A stretch of DNA of 64,000 bases, from the NCBI RefSeq assembly GCF_000335475.2, contig NZ_ANAH02000001.1, positions 1-64,000 on the forward strand, written 5' to 3'. The stretch is from Cystobacter fuscus DSM 2262. Lineage in GTDB: Bacteria; Myxococcota; Myxococcia; Myxococcales; Myxococcaceae. The position numbers were made by a program, and so were the translations under genes. This document shows, piece by piece, positions 34,727 through 43,991 of this stretch. Every line of letters starts with the position of its first letter. The first letter of the stretch is position 1. Under the pieces are notes generated by a model. That model did not search any database, was not told the DNA's origin, and saw only the letters and a program-made list of their open reading frames with translations.

Positions 34727-36246
34727 TTCGAATCCTCTTGGGCCACCTGGGCCACGGAGCGGTCGGGCAGTGCCGCCGCCAGGAGTTTCTCCTCGGAGAA
34801 GTGGGGTCGGTCGAACTCCGCCGTGATGCGGCCACCGCACATGACGAGAATCCGGTCGCTGATGCCCATGACCTCGGGCAGCTCGCTGGAGATGACGATG
34901 ATGGCGATGCCCTGCTCCGCCAGTCCGTACAGCACCTCGTAGATGTCGCTCTTGGCCCCCACGTCGATGCCACGGGTGGGCTCGTCGACGATGAAGACCT
35001 TGATGCCCTGCTCGGCCAGCCAGCGCGACAGGATGACCTTCTGCTGATTGCCGCCCGACAGGTTGACGATGTCCTGGAAGCGCGACGGCGTGCGCACCCC
35101 GAGCCGCTTGATGTAGTCCTCGGCCATGCGCGCCTCGCGGCCCGGGTTGATGAGCCCCAGCGGCGAGAAGTGGCGGCGGCAGGAGACGTTGACGTTCTCC
35201 TCCACCGAGCGGCCCTGGAGGATGCCATCCGCCTTGCGGTCCTCCGGACAGAGCACGAGCCCCGCGCGCACCGCCTGCCGCGGGTCGCGCACGTGGATGG
35301 GCTGGCCATCCATCCGCAACTCGCCCGCGTGACGCCGGTCGGCGCCGTAGAGCAGGCGCGACAGCTCGCTGCGCCCCGCCCCCACCAGCCCGAAGAAGCC
35401 GAGGATCTCCCCGGCGCGCACCTCGAAGGACGCGGGAATGGGCAGGCGCGAGCCCCTCACCCCCGAGGCCGACAGGCGCACCTCGCCCAGCTTCCGGGGC
35501 CGCCAGCCCCAGATGTCCTGGATCTCCCGCCCCACCATCTCGCGCACCAGCACCTCGCGCGTGAGGCCCTCCATGGTCTCGTGATGCGCCACCAGGCGGC
35601 CATCGCGCAGCACCACGCAGCCGTCGCACAGCCGGAACAGCTCATCCAACCGGTGTGACACGTAGAGGATGACCTTGCCCGCCTCGCGCAGCCGGGCCAC
35701 CAGGCGGAAGAGCACCTCACTCTCGTGCGCGGAGAGCGAGGAGGTGGGCTCGTCCAGGGCGATGACGGAGGCGTCGAAGATGGCCGCCTTGGCGATCTCC
35801 ACCATCTGCCGGGTGCCGATCGACAGCTCGGAGACCTTGACCCGGGGATCCACCTCCACGCCGATGTCCTTCAGGACGGCGCCCACCTGCTCGAACAGCT
35901 TGCGGAAGTCCACCACCCCCGCCTTCGCGGGGAAGCGGCCGAGCATGAGGTTCTCGGCCACCGTCAGCTCGGGCACCAGTTGCAGCTCCTGGTGCACCAC
36001 GGTGACTCCGGCGGCGAGCGAGGCGCGCGTCGAGGTGAAGCGCCGCGCCTGGCCCGCGATGCGAATTTCTCCCGAGTCCGGCTGGTAGTCCCCGCCCAAG
36101 ATCTTGATGAGCGTGGACTTGCCCGCGCCGTTCTCGCCCAGCAGGCCGATGACCCGGCCGGCGGGGACGGAGAAGCTCAACTCCTTGAGGGCGCGGACCC
36201 CGGGGAAGCTCTTGGTGATGTTCGTGAATTCGAGGAACGGGGTCAT
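34723..36246 (-). CDS. araG: Sugar ABC transporter ATP-binding protein AraG
   Basis: The 507-aa product has two ABC domains, as usual for the CUT2 family. Domain 1 has Walker A GLLGENGAGKST and the signature in SELSIGTRQM. Domain 2 has the degenerate Walker-A-like GLVGAGRSE, the signature in NLSGGNQQKVIL and Walker B KVFIVDEPTRGIDVG. It powers import with AraH and takes sugar from the periplasmic AraF. Its start is 13 bp after the araF stop. Confidence 0.93.
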   Translation of the reverse strand: MTPFLEFTNITKSFPGVRALKELSFSVPAGRVIGLLGENGAGKSTLIKILGGDYQPDSGEIRIAGQARRFTSTRASLAAGVTVVHQELQLVPELTVAENLMLGRFPAKAGVVDFRKLFEQVGAVLKDIGVEVDPRVKVSELSIGTRQMVEIAKAAIFDASVIALDEPTSSLSAHESEVLFRLVARLREAGKVILYVSHRLDELFRLCDGCVVLRDGRLVAHHETMEGLTREVLVREMVGREIQDIWGWRPRKLGEVRLSASGVRGSRLPIPASFEVRAGEILGFFGLVGAGRSELSRLLYGADRRHAGELRMDGQPIHVRDPRQAVRAGLVLCPEDRKADGILQGRSVEENVNVSCRRHFSPLGLINPGREARMAEDYIKRLGVRTPSRFQDIVNLSGGNQQKVILSRWLAEQGIKVFIVDEPTRGIDVGAKSDIYEVLYGLAEQGIAIIVISSELPEVMGISDRILVMCGGRITAEFDRPHFSEEKLLAAALPDRSVAQVAQEDSK

Positions 36247-36259
36247 GCGCCTTGGACGG

Positions 36260-37249
36260 CTAGAGTCCGAGCTGCTTGCGGACGTCCTTGTACGTGTCGC
36301 GGGTGGCCAGCTCGCCCGAGGTGAGGATGAGCTTCTCCGGCTCCTTGCCGGTGCTCACCCAGTTGAACATGTTGAGCGCGGTCTCGTAGCCGTGGCGCTT
36401 GGGCGAGATGATGATGCTGCCGTAGAAGCCCGTCGGGGCGGACTTCTTGAACTCGTTGATGGACGCGTCCGAGCCACCGATGCCGATGCCCACCACGTCC
36501 GCCGCCTTCAGCCCGGCCGTCTCGGTGGCCCGGACGGCGCCGAGCACCGCCTCGTCGTTGAGGCCGAACGCCACCCACTTCTTGAGGCCCGCGTTCTTGT
36601 TGAGCACCACGTTGGCCGCGTTGAGCGCCGCCTCGGTGTCCGTCTTGCTCTGGGGCGCGTCGAAGATGTTCTGCGCCAGGAAGCCGTTCTTCTTGAGCAC
36701 GGAGATGGCGCCCTCGACGCGCTCCTTCGCCGTGGGGAGCTGATCATAGGAGACGCGGATGGCGCCGACTTCCTTCATGTTCCAGCCCCGCGCCTTGATC
36801 TGATCCACGATGGCCTGCCCCACCGCCTCGCCAATCTTGGTGGCGGAGATGCCCATGTGCGGCACCTTCTCCAGCGGCCGGCCCTTGCTGTCCACCAGCC
36901 GGTCATCCACCGTCATGAGCTTGAGCTGGTTGGCATTGGCCCGGGCCACCAGACCCGGCCCGAGCTTCACGTCGGGCGTGCAGATGATGACGCCCTGGGC
37001 GCCCTGCGCCCCGAGGTTGTCGATGGCCGCCAGGGCCTTCTCCCCGTCCTCGGCGCCAATCTTCACCAGGGTGAAGCCCTTCTCCTTGGCCGCGATGTCC
37101 GCGAACTTCCACTCGTCCTGGAACCAGGGCTCCTCGGGCTGCTTGACGACAAAGCCAATCTTCACGTCCTTGGCGTCGGCGGCGGAGGCGGTGAACGCCG
37201 AGAGCAAGGACACGGCACAAGCCACGATCAGGTTCTTCCAAAGGCGCAT
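36260..37249 (-). CDS. araF: Periplasmic sugar-binding protein AraF
   Basis: The 329-aa product has a signal peptide (NLIVACAVSLLSAFTASAAD) and a periplasmic binding-protein fold strongly resembling E. coli AraF: KIGFVVKQPEEPWFQDEWKF, VIICTPDVKLGPGLVA, GFYGSIIISPKRHGYET. The E. coli arabinose contacts at the start of this series (KQPEEPWFQ.EW) are conserved, so L-arabinose or a similar pentose is the likely ligand. The ATG at 37249 has AGGAGG 7 nt upstream. No arabinose catabolic genes or AraC regulator are adjacent. Confidence 0.92.
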   Translation of the reverse strand: MRLWKNLIVACAVSLLSAFTASAADAKDVKIGFVVKQPEEPWFQDEWKFADIAAKEKGFTLVKIGAEDGEKALAAIDNLGAQGAQGVIICTPDVKLGPGLVARANANQLKLMTVDDRLVDSKGRPLEKVPHMGISATKIGEAVGQAIVDQIKARGWNMKEVGAIRVSYDQLPTAKERVEGAISVLKKNGFLAQNIFDAPQSKTDTEAALNAANVVLNKNAGLKKWVAFGLNDEAVLGAVRATETAGLKAADVVGIGIGGSDASINEFKKSAPTGFYGSIIISPKRHGYETALNMFNWVSTGKEPEKLILTSGELATRDTYKDVRKQLGL

Positions 37250-37672
37250 TTCGTCCTCCTGAACTGTCTGATGTTGGTGATGCTTGCGTGCTGTATGACT
37301 TTTGCAGGGGCAGGCGTAGTCCCATGTCGCGCCCAGCGCAAGCGCTATGTTCGTCCCCCTCTCTCCCAGAGGGTGAGAGGACGGGAAGCCGCCCGGGCGA
37401 GCGGGCGGGTGACGCGGGACGTCATCGCTGTGCTGTCATTGAGCCCGTCCTCGAACGCGGGGTGCGTCAACTCCAATCAGGCCGGCTCGATGACGATTGA
37501 CATCAACTGCACTATTCCACACGCAGCGGATTTGCCTGTTATTTCCTGATATACAAATCTTGCCATTCTTTGCTGGATCGGTATCCAGGAGGAACGACAG
37601 GGGAGCCCGTGGCGGGTCCCCTCGCCCACCGGCCTGACGTGGGCCGGGGTGAATGCTCCTGGAGGGGGGCCC
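37250..37672. promoter_or_regulatory. Divergent intergenic region araF / hydrolase
   Basis: No gene is visible in these 423 bp. The right part (37490-37580) is unusually AT-rich for the window and contains TTGACA at 37497-37502 and several TAT-rich stretches, but no matched -10 at 17 bp. It should contain the araF promoter (leftward) and perhaps the promoter of the lipoprotein gene at 37673. I saw no clear operator palindrome. Confidence 0.4.
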
Positions 37673-38593
37673 ATGAAGAACCATCTGATCCTGCTGCTCG
37701 CCGTGGCGGCGCTGAGCGCCTGCGGTCCGGAAGACGAATCCCTGGAAGCCCACCTGGGCACGGGGGCCGAGGCCCTCGGCGCCGAGGCGGGCCCGCGCGA
37801 GGGCTTCGTGTGGCTGTCCACCGGCGTGCGCATGCACTACGTCGAGCAGGGCCGCCGCGACGGCCCGGTGCTCGTGCTGCTGCACGGCTACACCGACTCG
37901 TACCGCTCCTTCGATCTGGACTACCCGCTGCTGTCGCGCCGCTATCACGTCTACGCGCTCGACCAGCGCGGCCACGGTGACTCCTCGCGGCCCGGCGGCG
38001 GCTATTCCCAGTCCGACTTCGCCGCCGACGTGGTGGCCTTCCTCGACGCCCGGGGCCACCGGCGCGCCACCCTCGTGGGCCACTCCATGGGCAGCTTCAT
38101 CGCCCAGCAGGTCGCCCTCGAGTCCCCCCAGCGCGTCCAGGCCCTCGTGCTCGTCGGCTCGGCCCCCACCGCCCGGGGCAATGCCGTCATCGCCGACCTG
38201 AAGTCCGTCGTGGACACGCTGAGCGATCCCATCGACCCGGCCTTCGTGCGCGACTTCCAGGCGAGCACCTTCCACCGCCCCATCCCCTCCACCTTCCTCG
38301 ACACCGCCGTCGCCGAGAGCCTCAAGGTGCCCGCTCGCGTCTGGAAGGACGCCCTGGCGGGACTCGCCGCCGAGGACCATTCCACCCAGCTCGGGAGCAT
38401 CCGCGTCCCCGCGCTCGTCGTGGGCGGGGACCAGGACGGCATCTTCTCCGTCGCCGAGCAGCGGGCGCTCGCCGAGGAGCTGGGCCGGGGCCGGCTGCTG
38501 CTCTACCCGGACACCGGCCACGCCCCCCACGTCGAGCGGCCCGAGCGATTCGTCGCCGACGTCACCGCGTTCCTCGACTCGCTGCACCCGTAG
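37673..38593 (+). CDS. Alpha/beta-hydrolase lipoprotein
   Basis: The 306-aa product begins with a lipoprotein signal (MKNHLILLLAVAALSAC, lipobox LSAC). After a short Glu/Gly-rich linker an alpha/beta-hydrolase domain follows: oxyanion region LLHGYTDSYRS, DQRGHGDSSRPG, nucleophile Ser in VGHSMGSFIAQQ, Asp in VGGDQDGIFS and His in DTGHAPHVERP. It is probably an envelope-bound esterase or haloalkane-type hydrolase facing the periplasm or outer surface. The ATG has GGAGGGGGG 3 nt upstream. The next gene starts 46 bp later. Confidence 0.9.
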   Translation: MKNHLILLLAVAALSACGPEDESLEAHLGTGAEALGAEAGPREGFVWLSTGVRMHYVEQGRRDGPVLVLLHGYTDSYRSFDLDYPLLSRRYHVYALDQRGHGDSSRPGGGYSQSDFAADVVAFLDARGHRRATLVGHSMGSFIAQQVALESPQRVQALVLVGSAPTARGNAVIADLKSVVDTLSDPIDPAFVRDFQASTFHRPIPSTFLDTAVAESLKVPARVWKDALAGLAAEDHSTQLGSIRVPALVVGGDQDGIFSVAEQRALAEELGRGRLLLYPDTGHAPHVERPERFVADVTAFLDSLHP

Positions 38594-38638
38594 GCGGGAG
38601 GGTATGCTCCCCCTCGCACGGCCAGAGGGGGGGTTCTC

Positions 38639-39745
38639 ATGCCTCGGGCTCGGGAGGACATGGGCATGGTCGACTCGCCGGGATTGACGGAGAAGGAATG
38701 GCCTCTGGCCTTCGAGCTGCTGCGCGCGCTCGACGACGCCTCGAGCTTCTCGGAGCTGTATGAGTCCACGGAGCAGGTGCTGGCCAGACTCTGCGGGGCG
38801 CACCACGTGGCGCTGTGCATGGCCCAGCCCGACAACCCCATGGCGTTCGAATTCAAGACGCGCACGCTGTGGCCCCTGCTCGGGGATCTCCCCCGCTGGA
38901 GCAGCACCGACTTCGTGAGCCGCGGCGTCATCCAGCGACCCAACAAGGCGTTGACAGAGCAGGAGATGCTCCAGGGCACAGCGCTCGATCAGACCGAGAC
39001 GTGGCGACGAAGCCGGGACAAAGGACTGGATCTCCACCGGGCCCTGGCGATGTTGGTCCTCCCCGAGGGGCCAGGCGTCGCGGGAGGCGTCACCCTCTAC
39101 TGGGAGGACCCCCGGCTGTCCCCCAGGAAGAGCCAACGCATCCTCGACTGGTTCATGCCCCGGTTCCGGCGTGCGTTCCAGACCCTCCACCGCATCACCG
39201 AATGCACCACCCGGCAGCAGGTCCTGGAGTCAATCGCCGGTCAGGACTCCGCGGCCCTCGTGTTGACCTCCCGGGGGAAGGAATTCCTGCGGACGGCCTC
39301 CGCCACCGCGCTGCTGCGCAGGTGGTTTTCCCGCTTCGAGCTCGACGCCTCGGGACTCCCCCGGCAGTGGGTGGAGCGGCTGGCCCTGCTGGTGAGAACG
39401 GACGGCCAACTCGGACCGGAGCCGTACACGTGGCGCCGCGAGGGAACCTGCCGGGATCTGGAGGTGACGTTCCTGCCCCTGCACGTCGCGGGACTTCGCT
39501 TGTGGGAGTTGAAGCTGAAGGAGACCGTGCTCCTGCCCGAGGCCTGGCGGGTGTTGTTGACCCCGACGCAGCTCCAGGTGGCGGACTGCGTGCTCCGGGG
39601 GATGCAGGACAAGGAGATCGCCCTCGAGCTCCGCATGGCCCTGGGCACCGTGAAGGAACACACCGATGCGAGCTACGACAGGGTGGGCGCGGATGGCCGC
39701 AACGACTTCATCTCCCGGGCCTTGCGGTTGAGCCGCACCCCGTGA
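38639..39745 (+). CDS. LuxR-type transcriptional regulator
   Basis: The 368-aa product ends in a LuxR HTH: LTPTQLQVADCVLRGMQDKE, then IALELRMALGTVKEHTDASY and DRVGADGRNDFI. The N-terminal 280 residues form a GAF-like or ligand-sensing region (LCGAHHVALCMAQPDNP and HVAGLRLWELKLKETVLLP) with no receiver domain motif. It is therefore probably a stand-alone signal-responsive regulator rather than a two-component partner. GAGGGGG is upstream of ATG 38639. It may regulate the adjacent hydrolase gene, as inferred from proximity. Confidence 0.85.
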   Translation: MPRAREDMGMVDSPGLTEKEWPLAFELLRALDDASSFSELYESTEQVLARLCGAHHVALCMAQPDNPMAFEFKTRTLWPLLGDLPRWSSTDFVSRGVIQRPNKALTEQEMLQGTALDQTETWRRSRDKGLDLHRALAMLVLPEGPGVAGGVTLYWEDPRLSPRKSQRILDWFMPRFRRAFQTLHRITECTTRQQVLESIAGQDSAALVLTSRGKEFLRTASATALLRRWFSRFELDASGLPRQWVERLALLVRTDGQLGPEPYTWRREGTCRDLEVTFLPLHVAGLRLWELKLKETVLLPEAWRVLLTPTQLQVADCVLRGMQDKEIALELRMALGTVKEHTDASYDRVGADGRNDFISRALRLSRTP

Positions 39746-39753
39746 GGCGGCAC

Positions 39754-39770
39754 GGCCCGAGGACCGGGCC
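39754..39770. terminator. Small hairpin between convergent genes
   Basis: GGCCCG and CGGGCC pair perfectly around AGGAC, 8 bp after the LuxR gene stop and before the stop of the convergent lipoprotein gene at 39788. Confidence 0.45.
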
Positions 39771-39787
39771 ACCTCCCCCCGGCGGGC

Positions 39788-40669
39788 TCAGGGGCAGCCG
39801 CTGCTCACCGAGAGCGCGTCGTACGCCATCCACCCGTTGCGCTTGGTGCCCGTGGCGGCGATGACGTAGCCGTAGATGAACTTCATCGTGCCCGACTGGG
39901 TGCGGTAGCGACCCTCGCTGTCCTGGACCCAGAGTGGGATGTCGATCGACGGCGCGCCGGCATCGGTCGGCACGTCCAGGCGCTGGAACTTCGTGCCCGC
40001 GGGGAAGTGGTCCACCGCGACGCCGCCCAGGCCGAAGCCCGGCACGTTGAAGGCGAGGTTGGCCGAGCGCCCGCCATTGGCGCGCACGAGCGGGAGGTAG
40101 TCGCCCGCGCGCTCGTGCACCGCGTCGCTGTCGTAGACCACCTTCTTGAACTCCAGGGTGGTGTCATGCGAGTCGCGCACGGCGTAGCAGCCCAGCTTCG
40201 CCAGGCCCGCCCCCAACGCCGACACGTGCCCGACCTTCTGCGCGAAGGACTCCTGGCCCAGGATGCTCGACAGGGGCATCCATCCGGCGCTCGAGTTGGA
40301 CGTCGACACCGCGAAGGCGTAGGTCTCGCCAGCGAAGGTGCGCGTCTGGCCGTAGTTGAAGGTGACGCGCGTCCGGGTCGAGGTGCCCATCACGGTGCCG
40401 TTGCCGTCGCGAATGGGCACCCCCGTCACCACGCCCCACGAGTCATCGTCATCCGGATCGTTGGTGGCGACGCGATTGCCCCCGGTGGGGCGCAGCTTGC
40501 AGTTGTACGGGCTCGCCGTGCAGGCCTCGCCATTCACCCCCGCGTAGAGGGCCTGTCCCGTGCTGCCTCCCGCCGCTTCTCCTTCGTCGACCAGCGCCTC
40601 GCCACCGCACGCGGAGGACACCCACGCGAGCGCGGACACAACCAGCAATTGGTTTCTCATGGACTTCAT
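39788..40669 (-). CDS. Putative secreted lipoprotein
   Basis: The 293-aa product has the start MKSMRNQLLVVSALAWVSSAC, a lipoprotein-like signal with Cys after Ser-Ala, then an acidic Gly-rich linker. The mature part is beta-rich (TRVTFNYGQTRTFAGETYAF, YRTQSGTMKFIYGYVIAAT) with four or five Cys residues (EACTASPYNCK, LGCYAV). I do not recognise the family; it may be an extracellular or cell-wall-associated protein. It is monocistronic. Confidence 0.75.
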   Translation of the reverse strand: MKSMRNQLLVVSALAWVSSACGGEALVDEGEAAGGSTGQALYAGVNGEACTASPYNCKLRPTGGNRVATNDPDDDDSWGVVTGVPIRDGNGTVMGTSTRTRVTFNYGQTRTFAGETYAFAVSTSNSSAGWMPLSSILGQESFAQKVGHVSALGAGLAKLGCYAVRDSHDTTLEFKKVVYDSDAVHERAGDYLPLVRANGGRSANLAFNVPGFGLGGVAVDHFPAGTKFQRLDVPTDAGAPSIDIPLWVQDSEGRYRTQSGTMKFIYGYVIAATGTKRNGWMAYDALSVSSGCP

Positions 40670-40776
40670 GGAAAACCCGGGAGACCCGGGCTGTCAAACC
40701 CACCCGGGCGTCCTGGGTCGACTGGCCGCCGACGCACCGCGGCGCACGCGGTGCGTCGTGTGGAACGGGGCGAGCC

Positions 40777-41889
40777 TCAGCCCTTCACGGGTTCGCCCGG
40801 CTCGACGTCCTCCCACCAGCGGCCCTTGTACTCGGCGGCCCGGGCGAGCTGCTCGCGCAGGGCGCTCATCATCTTCACGTTCCCGTCCTGGGTGTAGCCC
40901 TCGAGCGCCTTCTGGCACTGGGGGACGCGCTCGAGGAAGTCGCGCAGCCGCTCCACGGTGAGCGTGGGCGCGTACATGCCGTAGCCGAGCTTCTCCAGGT
41001 ACAGGGCGTTGAGCACCTGCTCGAACTGGCCCTGCACGGGGAGCGCGAGCATGGGCTTGTGCAGGTAGACGGCCTCGCTCATGAGGGTGTAGCCGCCACC
41101 GGCCACCACGGCCCGCGCGGTGCGCAGGTCGTCGATGAAGCCCGCCTCGCTGAAGGGGCGGTAGAGCAGGTTGCCGTCGCGCACGTCCTCGGTGAGATCC
41201 CTCCGCAGCCCGTAGATGTGGCAGGGCAGCCCGCTCTGCTTGAGGATGTCCGGCAGCGCGGTGTTGGAGGTGGAGGTCTGGTAGACGAGCAGGTGCTCGC
41301 CGGGCTCGGAGCGGGCGGCGAGGATCTCCGGCCGGAGGATGGAGGGCAGCAGCGTGGTGCGCTCCTTGCGCACCGGCGGATAGAAGAAGGTGGTGGTGAG
41401 GTAGTGGAAGCAGCCGGGCAGCTTGGACTTCACGATGGCGCGCGTGCCCTCGAAGTCCTCCTCCCACCCGGCGAGCAGCGCGCTGTCGTGCTGGCACCGG
41501 TTGATGATCTGCATGTTGTCCACGCTGATGACGGGCAGGCGGTGGTTGCGGCCGAAGAGGTAGCTGAAGCTCTCGAAGTCGCTCACCACCACGTCGGGCT
41601 GGAACTTCTCCGCGAGCTCGAAGTACTGGCGGATGTTGTGCGGCCAGCCCTTGATGGCCCCGGAGAGGTTCTGCAGCAGCGTCTGCAGCTTCTTCACCGA
41701 GTTGCCCTCGTAGGCCAGGGTGAGCCCCCAGATGCCGTGCACCTGGTCGAAGCGTTTGGCCAGGTAGTCCTTGGCCCGCCCCGAGACGACGATCTGCACC
41801 TCGTGCTCGCGGGTGAGCTCCTCGAGAATGACGCGGGAGCGGGTCGCGTGCCCCATGCCTTCACCAACGACACCGTAGAGGATTCGCAT
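40777..41889 (-). CDS. MJ1255-like glycosyltransferase
   Basis: The 370-aa product resembles MurG-type GT-B glycosyltransferases of the MJ1255 group. The N-terminus MRILYGVVGEGMGHATRSRV carries the Gly-rich donor/acceptor motif (GxGxGH). The C-terminal half contains AVVAGGGYTLMSEAVYLHKP, the nucleotide-sugar binding GGG/E motif, and LPVQGQFEQVLNALYLE. The acceptor is unknown. No signal or membrane segment is present, so action at the cytoplasmic membrane face is likely. It is divergent from the small membrane protein gene (59 bp). Confidence 0.85.
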   Translation of the reverse strand: MRILYGVVGEGMGHATRSRVILEELTREHEVQIVVSGRAKDYLAKRFDQVHGIWGLTLAYEGNSVKKLQTLLQNLSGAIKGWPHNIRQYFELAEKFQPDVVVSDFESFSYLFGRNHRLPVISVDNMQIINRCQHDSALLAGWEEDFEGTRAIVKSKLPGCFHYLTTTFFYPPVRKERTTLLPSILRPEILAARSEPGEHLLVYQTSTSNTALPDILKQSGLPCHIYGLRRDLTEDVRDGNLLYRPFSEAGFIDDLRTARAVVAGGGYTLMSEAVYLHKPMLALPVQGQFEQVLNALYLEKLGYGMYAPTLTVERLRDFLERVPQCQKALEGYTQDGNVKMMSALREQLARAAEYKGRWWEDVEPGEPVKG

Positions 41890-41948
41890 GGGGGCCGAGC
41901 ATACGCGGGATGTGGCGCGCCACCCCAGGGCGGGGATAGCGTCCGGCC

Positions 41949-42260
41949 ATGCGACGCGAAGCCAGAAACACCCAGGGCCCCTCGGGCGCCCAGAGGCTCA
42001 TCCGGGCGGCCCTGCTGGGACTGAGTGGAGGCCTGCTGCTCGGCGGCCTCTTCCTCGCCGGCACGGGCCTCGTGACACGATTCAAACCCGCCGACTGCAT
42101 GGAACTCTCCGAGGAGGAGTGCACCTTCATGCAGGACACCACGCGGGAGATGAGCCGCGTGCAGGGCCTGTCGGGAGCGGCCCTGCTGGCGCTCGGCCTG
42201 GCCACGGCGGTGCTCGTGCTGCGCTCCAAATCTCCTACCTCCACCGAGGGGTCAGGCTGA
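41949..42260 (+). CDS. Small two-TM membrane protein
   Basis: The product is 103 aa. A basic start precedes a hydrophobic segment (LIRAALLGLSGGLLLGGLFL). A 30-residue acidic loop with two Cys (PADCMELSEEECTFMQ) follows, and then a second hydrophobic segment (LSGAALLALGLATAVLVL). Both termini would be cytoplasmic and the loop periplasmic. No family is recognised. Confidence 0.65.
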   Translation: MRREARNTQGPSGAQRLIRAALLGLSGGLLLGGLFLAGTGLVTRFKPADCMELSEEECTFMQDTTREMSRVQGLSGAALLALGLATAVLVLRSKSPTSTEGSG

Positions 42261-42302
42261 CGAGCCAGTCAATCAAGCGAGCCGCCATCCGGCGAAGACC
42301 GA

Positions 42303-42318
42303 CTAATTAGGGCTAGCC
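42303..42318. promoter_or_regulatory. Palindromes upstream of the LysR gene
   Basis: Two adjacent perfect 8-bp palindromes, CTAATTAG (42303-42310) and GGCTAGCC (42311-42318), followed by GTTATTAG, lie 35-50 bp before the lysR-type start. An autoregulatory operator or promoter is plausible, but the LysR T-N11-A pattern was not rigorously tested. Confidence 0.35.
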
Positions 42319-42352
42319 TCGTTATTAGGCTTCGGTTAGGAGGGGCGCCGCC

Positions 42353-43252
42353 ATGCAGCTTGAATCCCTGAAAATGTTTTGTGACGTGGTTGAGACCGGC
42401 TCCTTCTCGCGCGCCGCGCAACTCAACCACGTGACCCAGTCGGCGGTGAGCCAGCAGATTCGTGCCCTGGAGAACCGCTACGAGCAGAAACTGTTGTCGC
42501 GCAGCGCGCGGCAGGTGACGCCGACGCCCGCGGGCGAGCGCCTCTTCCGCGGGTGCAAGGAAATCCTGGCGCGCTTCGCCGAGGTGGAGCAGGAGATCCG
42601 CGAGCAGTCCGCCGAGGTGCATGGCACCACGACGGTCTCCACCATCTATTCGGTGGGTCTGCACGAGCTGCGCAACGTGCAGAAGCAGCTGCTCAAGACC
42701 CATCCCAAGGTGAACATGCGCCTGAACTACCGGCGCAATGATCAGGTGTATGACGATGTCATCCTGGGTGCGGCGGAGATTGGCATTGTCGCCTATCCGC
42801 AGCCGCGCGCCGGCGTGGACATCCATCCGTTCCGCGATGACAAGCTGGCGGTTGTTTGCGCCCCCAACCACCCGTTCGCCAGCAAGGCGAAGGTGAGCCT
42901 CACGGCGCTCTCGGGCGTGCCCTTCATCGCCTTCGATCGCGAGGCGCCCACGCGCAAGGCGTTGGACCGGTTGGTGCGCGAGAAGAACCTGGATCTCAAC
43001 CCGGTGATGGAGATCGACAACATCGAGACCATCAAGCGCGCGGTGGAGATGGGCATTGGCGTGGCCATCCTGCCCATGGCGACGGTGGCGGCCGAGGTGG
43101 CCCAGGGGACGATCGTCTCCAAGCCCTTCGCCGAGGGGCCGGTGTCCCGGCCGATCGGCCTGCTCATCCGCAAGGGCAAGTACCTGGACCGCGCGTCCGC
43201 CGCGGTGCTCGAGGCCTTCAAGCTCGCTGAAGCATCGGCCGAGGAGAGCTGA
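42353..43252 (+). CDS. LysR-family transcriptional regulator
   Basis: The 299-aa product has the N-terminal winged HTH (MQLESLKMFCDVVETGSFSR, then AAQLNHVTQSAVSQQIRALE) and a substrate-binding co-inducer domain (residues 95-290) in the CysB/CbbR style (TVSTIYSVGLHELRNVQKQL, AVEMGIGVAILPMATVAAE). The ligand is unknown. GGAGGGG lies 8 nt before ATG 42353. Its 3' end overlaps the convergent hydrolase gene by 35 bp. The neighbouring genes do not point to a target pathway. Confidence 0.93.
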   Translation: MQLESLKMFCDVVETGSFSRAAQLNHVTQSAVSQQIRALENRYEQKLLSRSARQVTPTPAGERLFRGCKEILARFAEVEQEIREQSAEVHGTTTVSTIYSVGLHELRNVQKQLLKTHPKVNMRLNYRRNDQVYDDVILGAAEIGIVAYPQPRAGVDIHPFRDDKLAVVCAPNHPFASKAKVSLTALSGVPFIAFDREAPTRKALDRLVREKNLDLNPVMEIDNIETIKRAVEMGIGVAILPMATVAAEVAQGTIVSKPFAEGPVSRPIGLLIRKGKYLDRASAAVLEAFKLAEASAEES

Positions 43253-43991
43253 GCATCACGGGAGGCGCCAGCGCCGCGAGCCAGGGCTCGAGCAGGCGCG
43301 CGCACTCCTCCGGGTGGGTGAAGTAGGGCACGTGACCGGCGCCGCGCAGCAGGTGCTGGGGCGTGCCCGGAGGCAGCGAGGCGACGAGGCGCTTCACCGT
43401 CGCGGGTGGCACCAGCACGTCACGACTGCCCTGGATGCACACACACGACACGGGCAGGCCCCGCAGGGACGGAGGCGGCGGCTCGCCACGAATGGCGAAG
43501 GCCCGGTGGAGCGTGGTCATCCGCTCGAGCCGGGTGGTGGGGACCACCTCGGGCACGCGGGCGGGCGCGATGGGCTTCCAGGAAGCCAGGGCGGCGGTGA
43601 GCGGACCCGGCCGCCCCAGCACGGCGATGGGCCCCATCATCGCGATGAGCCGGCCGCGCGCGCCCAGGTGCTCGGTGCGGGTGAAGGAGCCCAGGAAGGC
43701 CACGCCCCGCGCGGCGCCCGCCGCGGCCAGGTGCGCGGCCACCATGCCTCCGAAGGAGCTGGCCACCACGGCGTCCACCGGGCCGCAGGCCTCGAAGACC
43801 TCCTGGGCGAGCGCCCTCGCGCCCCGGGCCGCGTGAGGGCCCTCGGGGTACTCGACGAGAAGGGGCCGCGCCACGTGCTGGAGCCGTCTGGCGAGCGCCT
43901 GGAAGCCCGCGCCCCGGGCCCCCAGCCCTGGCAACATCAGGATCCGGGGTCCCTCGCCCGGCATCTGCGTCCACTCAACCACCCGCCGCAT
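43218..43991 (-). CDS. Alpha/beta-hydrolase fold protein
   Basis: The 257-aa product has hydrolase motifs: LMLPGLGARGAGFQAL (oxyanion region), AVVASSFGGMVAAHLA with the presumed nucleophile Ser in the elbow (S-S-F-G-G), an Asp in IQGSRDVLVPP and a His in LLRGAGHVPYF. It is small and cytoplasmic, BioH/esterase-like. Its start overlaps the end of the upstream DUF2378 gene by 17 bp, which implies coupled translation, and its 3' end overlaps the convergent lysR gene. Confidence 0.85.
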   Translation of the reverse strand: MRRVVEWTQMPGEGPRILMLPGLGARGAGFQALARRLQHVARPLLVEYPEGPHAARGARALAQEVFEACGPVDAVVASSFGGMVAAHLAAAGAARGVAFLGSFTRTEHLGARGRLIAMMGPIAVLGRPGPLTAALASWKPIAPARVPEVVPTTRLERMTTLHRAFAIRGEPPPPSLRGLPVSCVCIQGSRDVLVPPATVKRLVASLPPGTPQHLLRGAGHVPYFTHPEECARLLEPWLAALAPPVMLSSPRPMLQRA

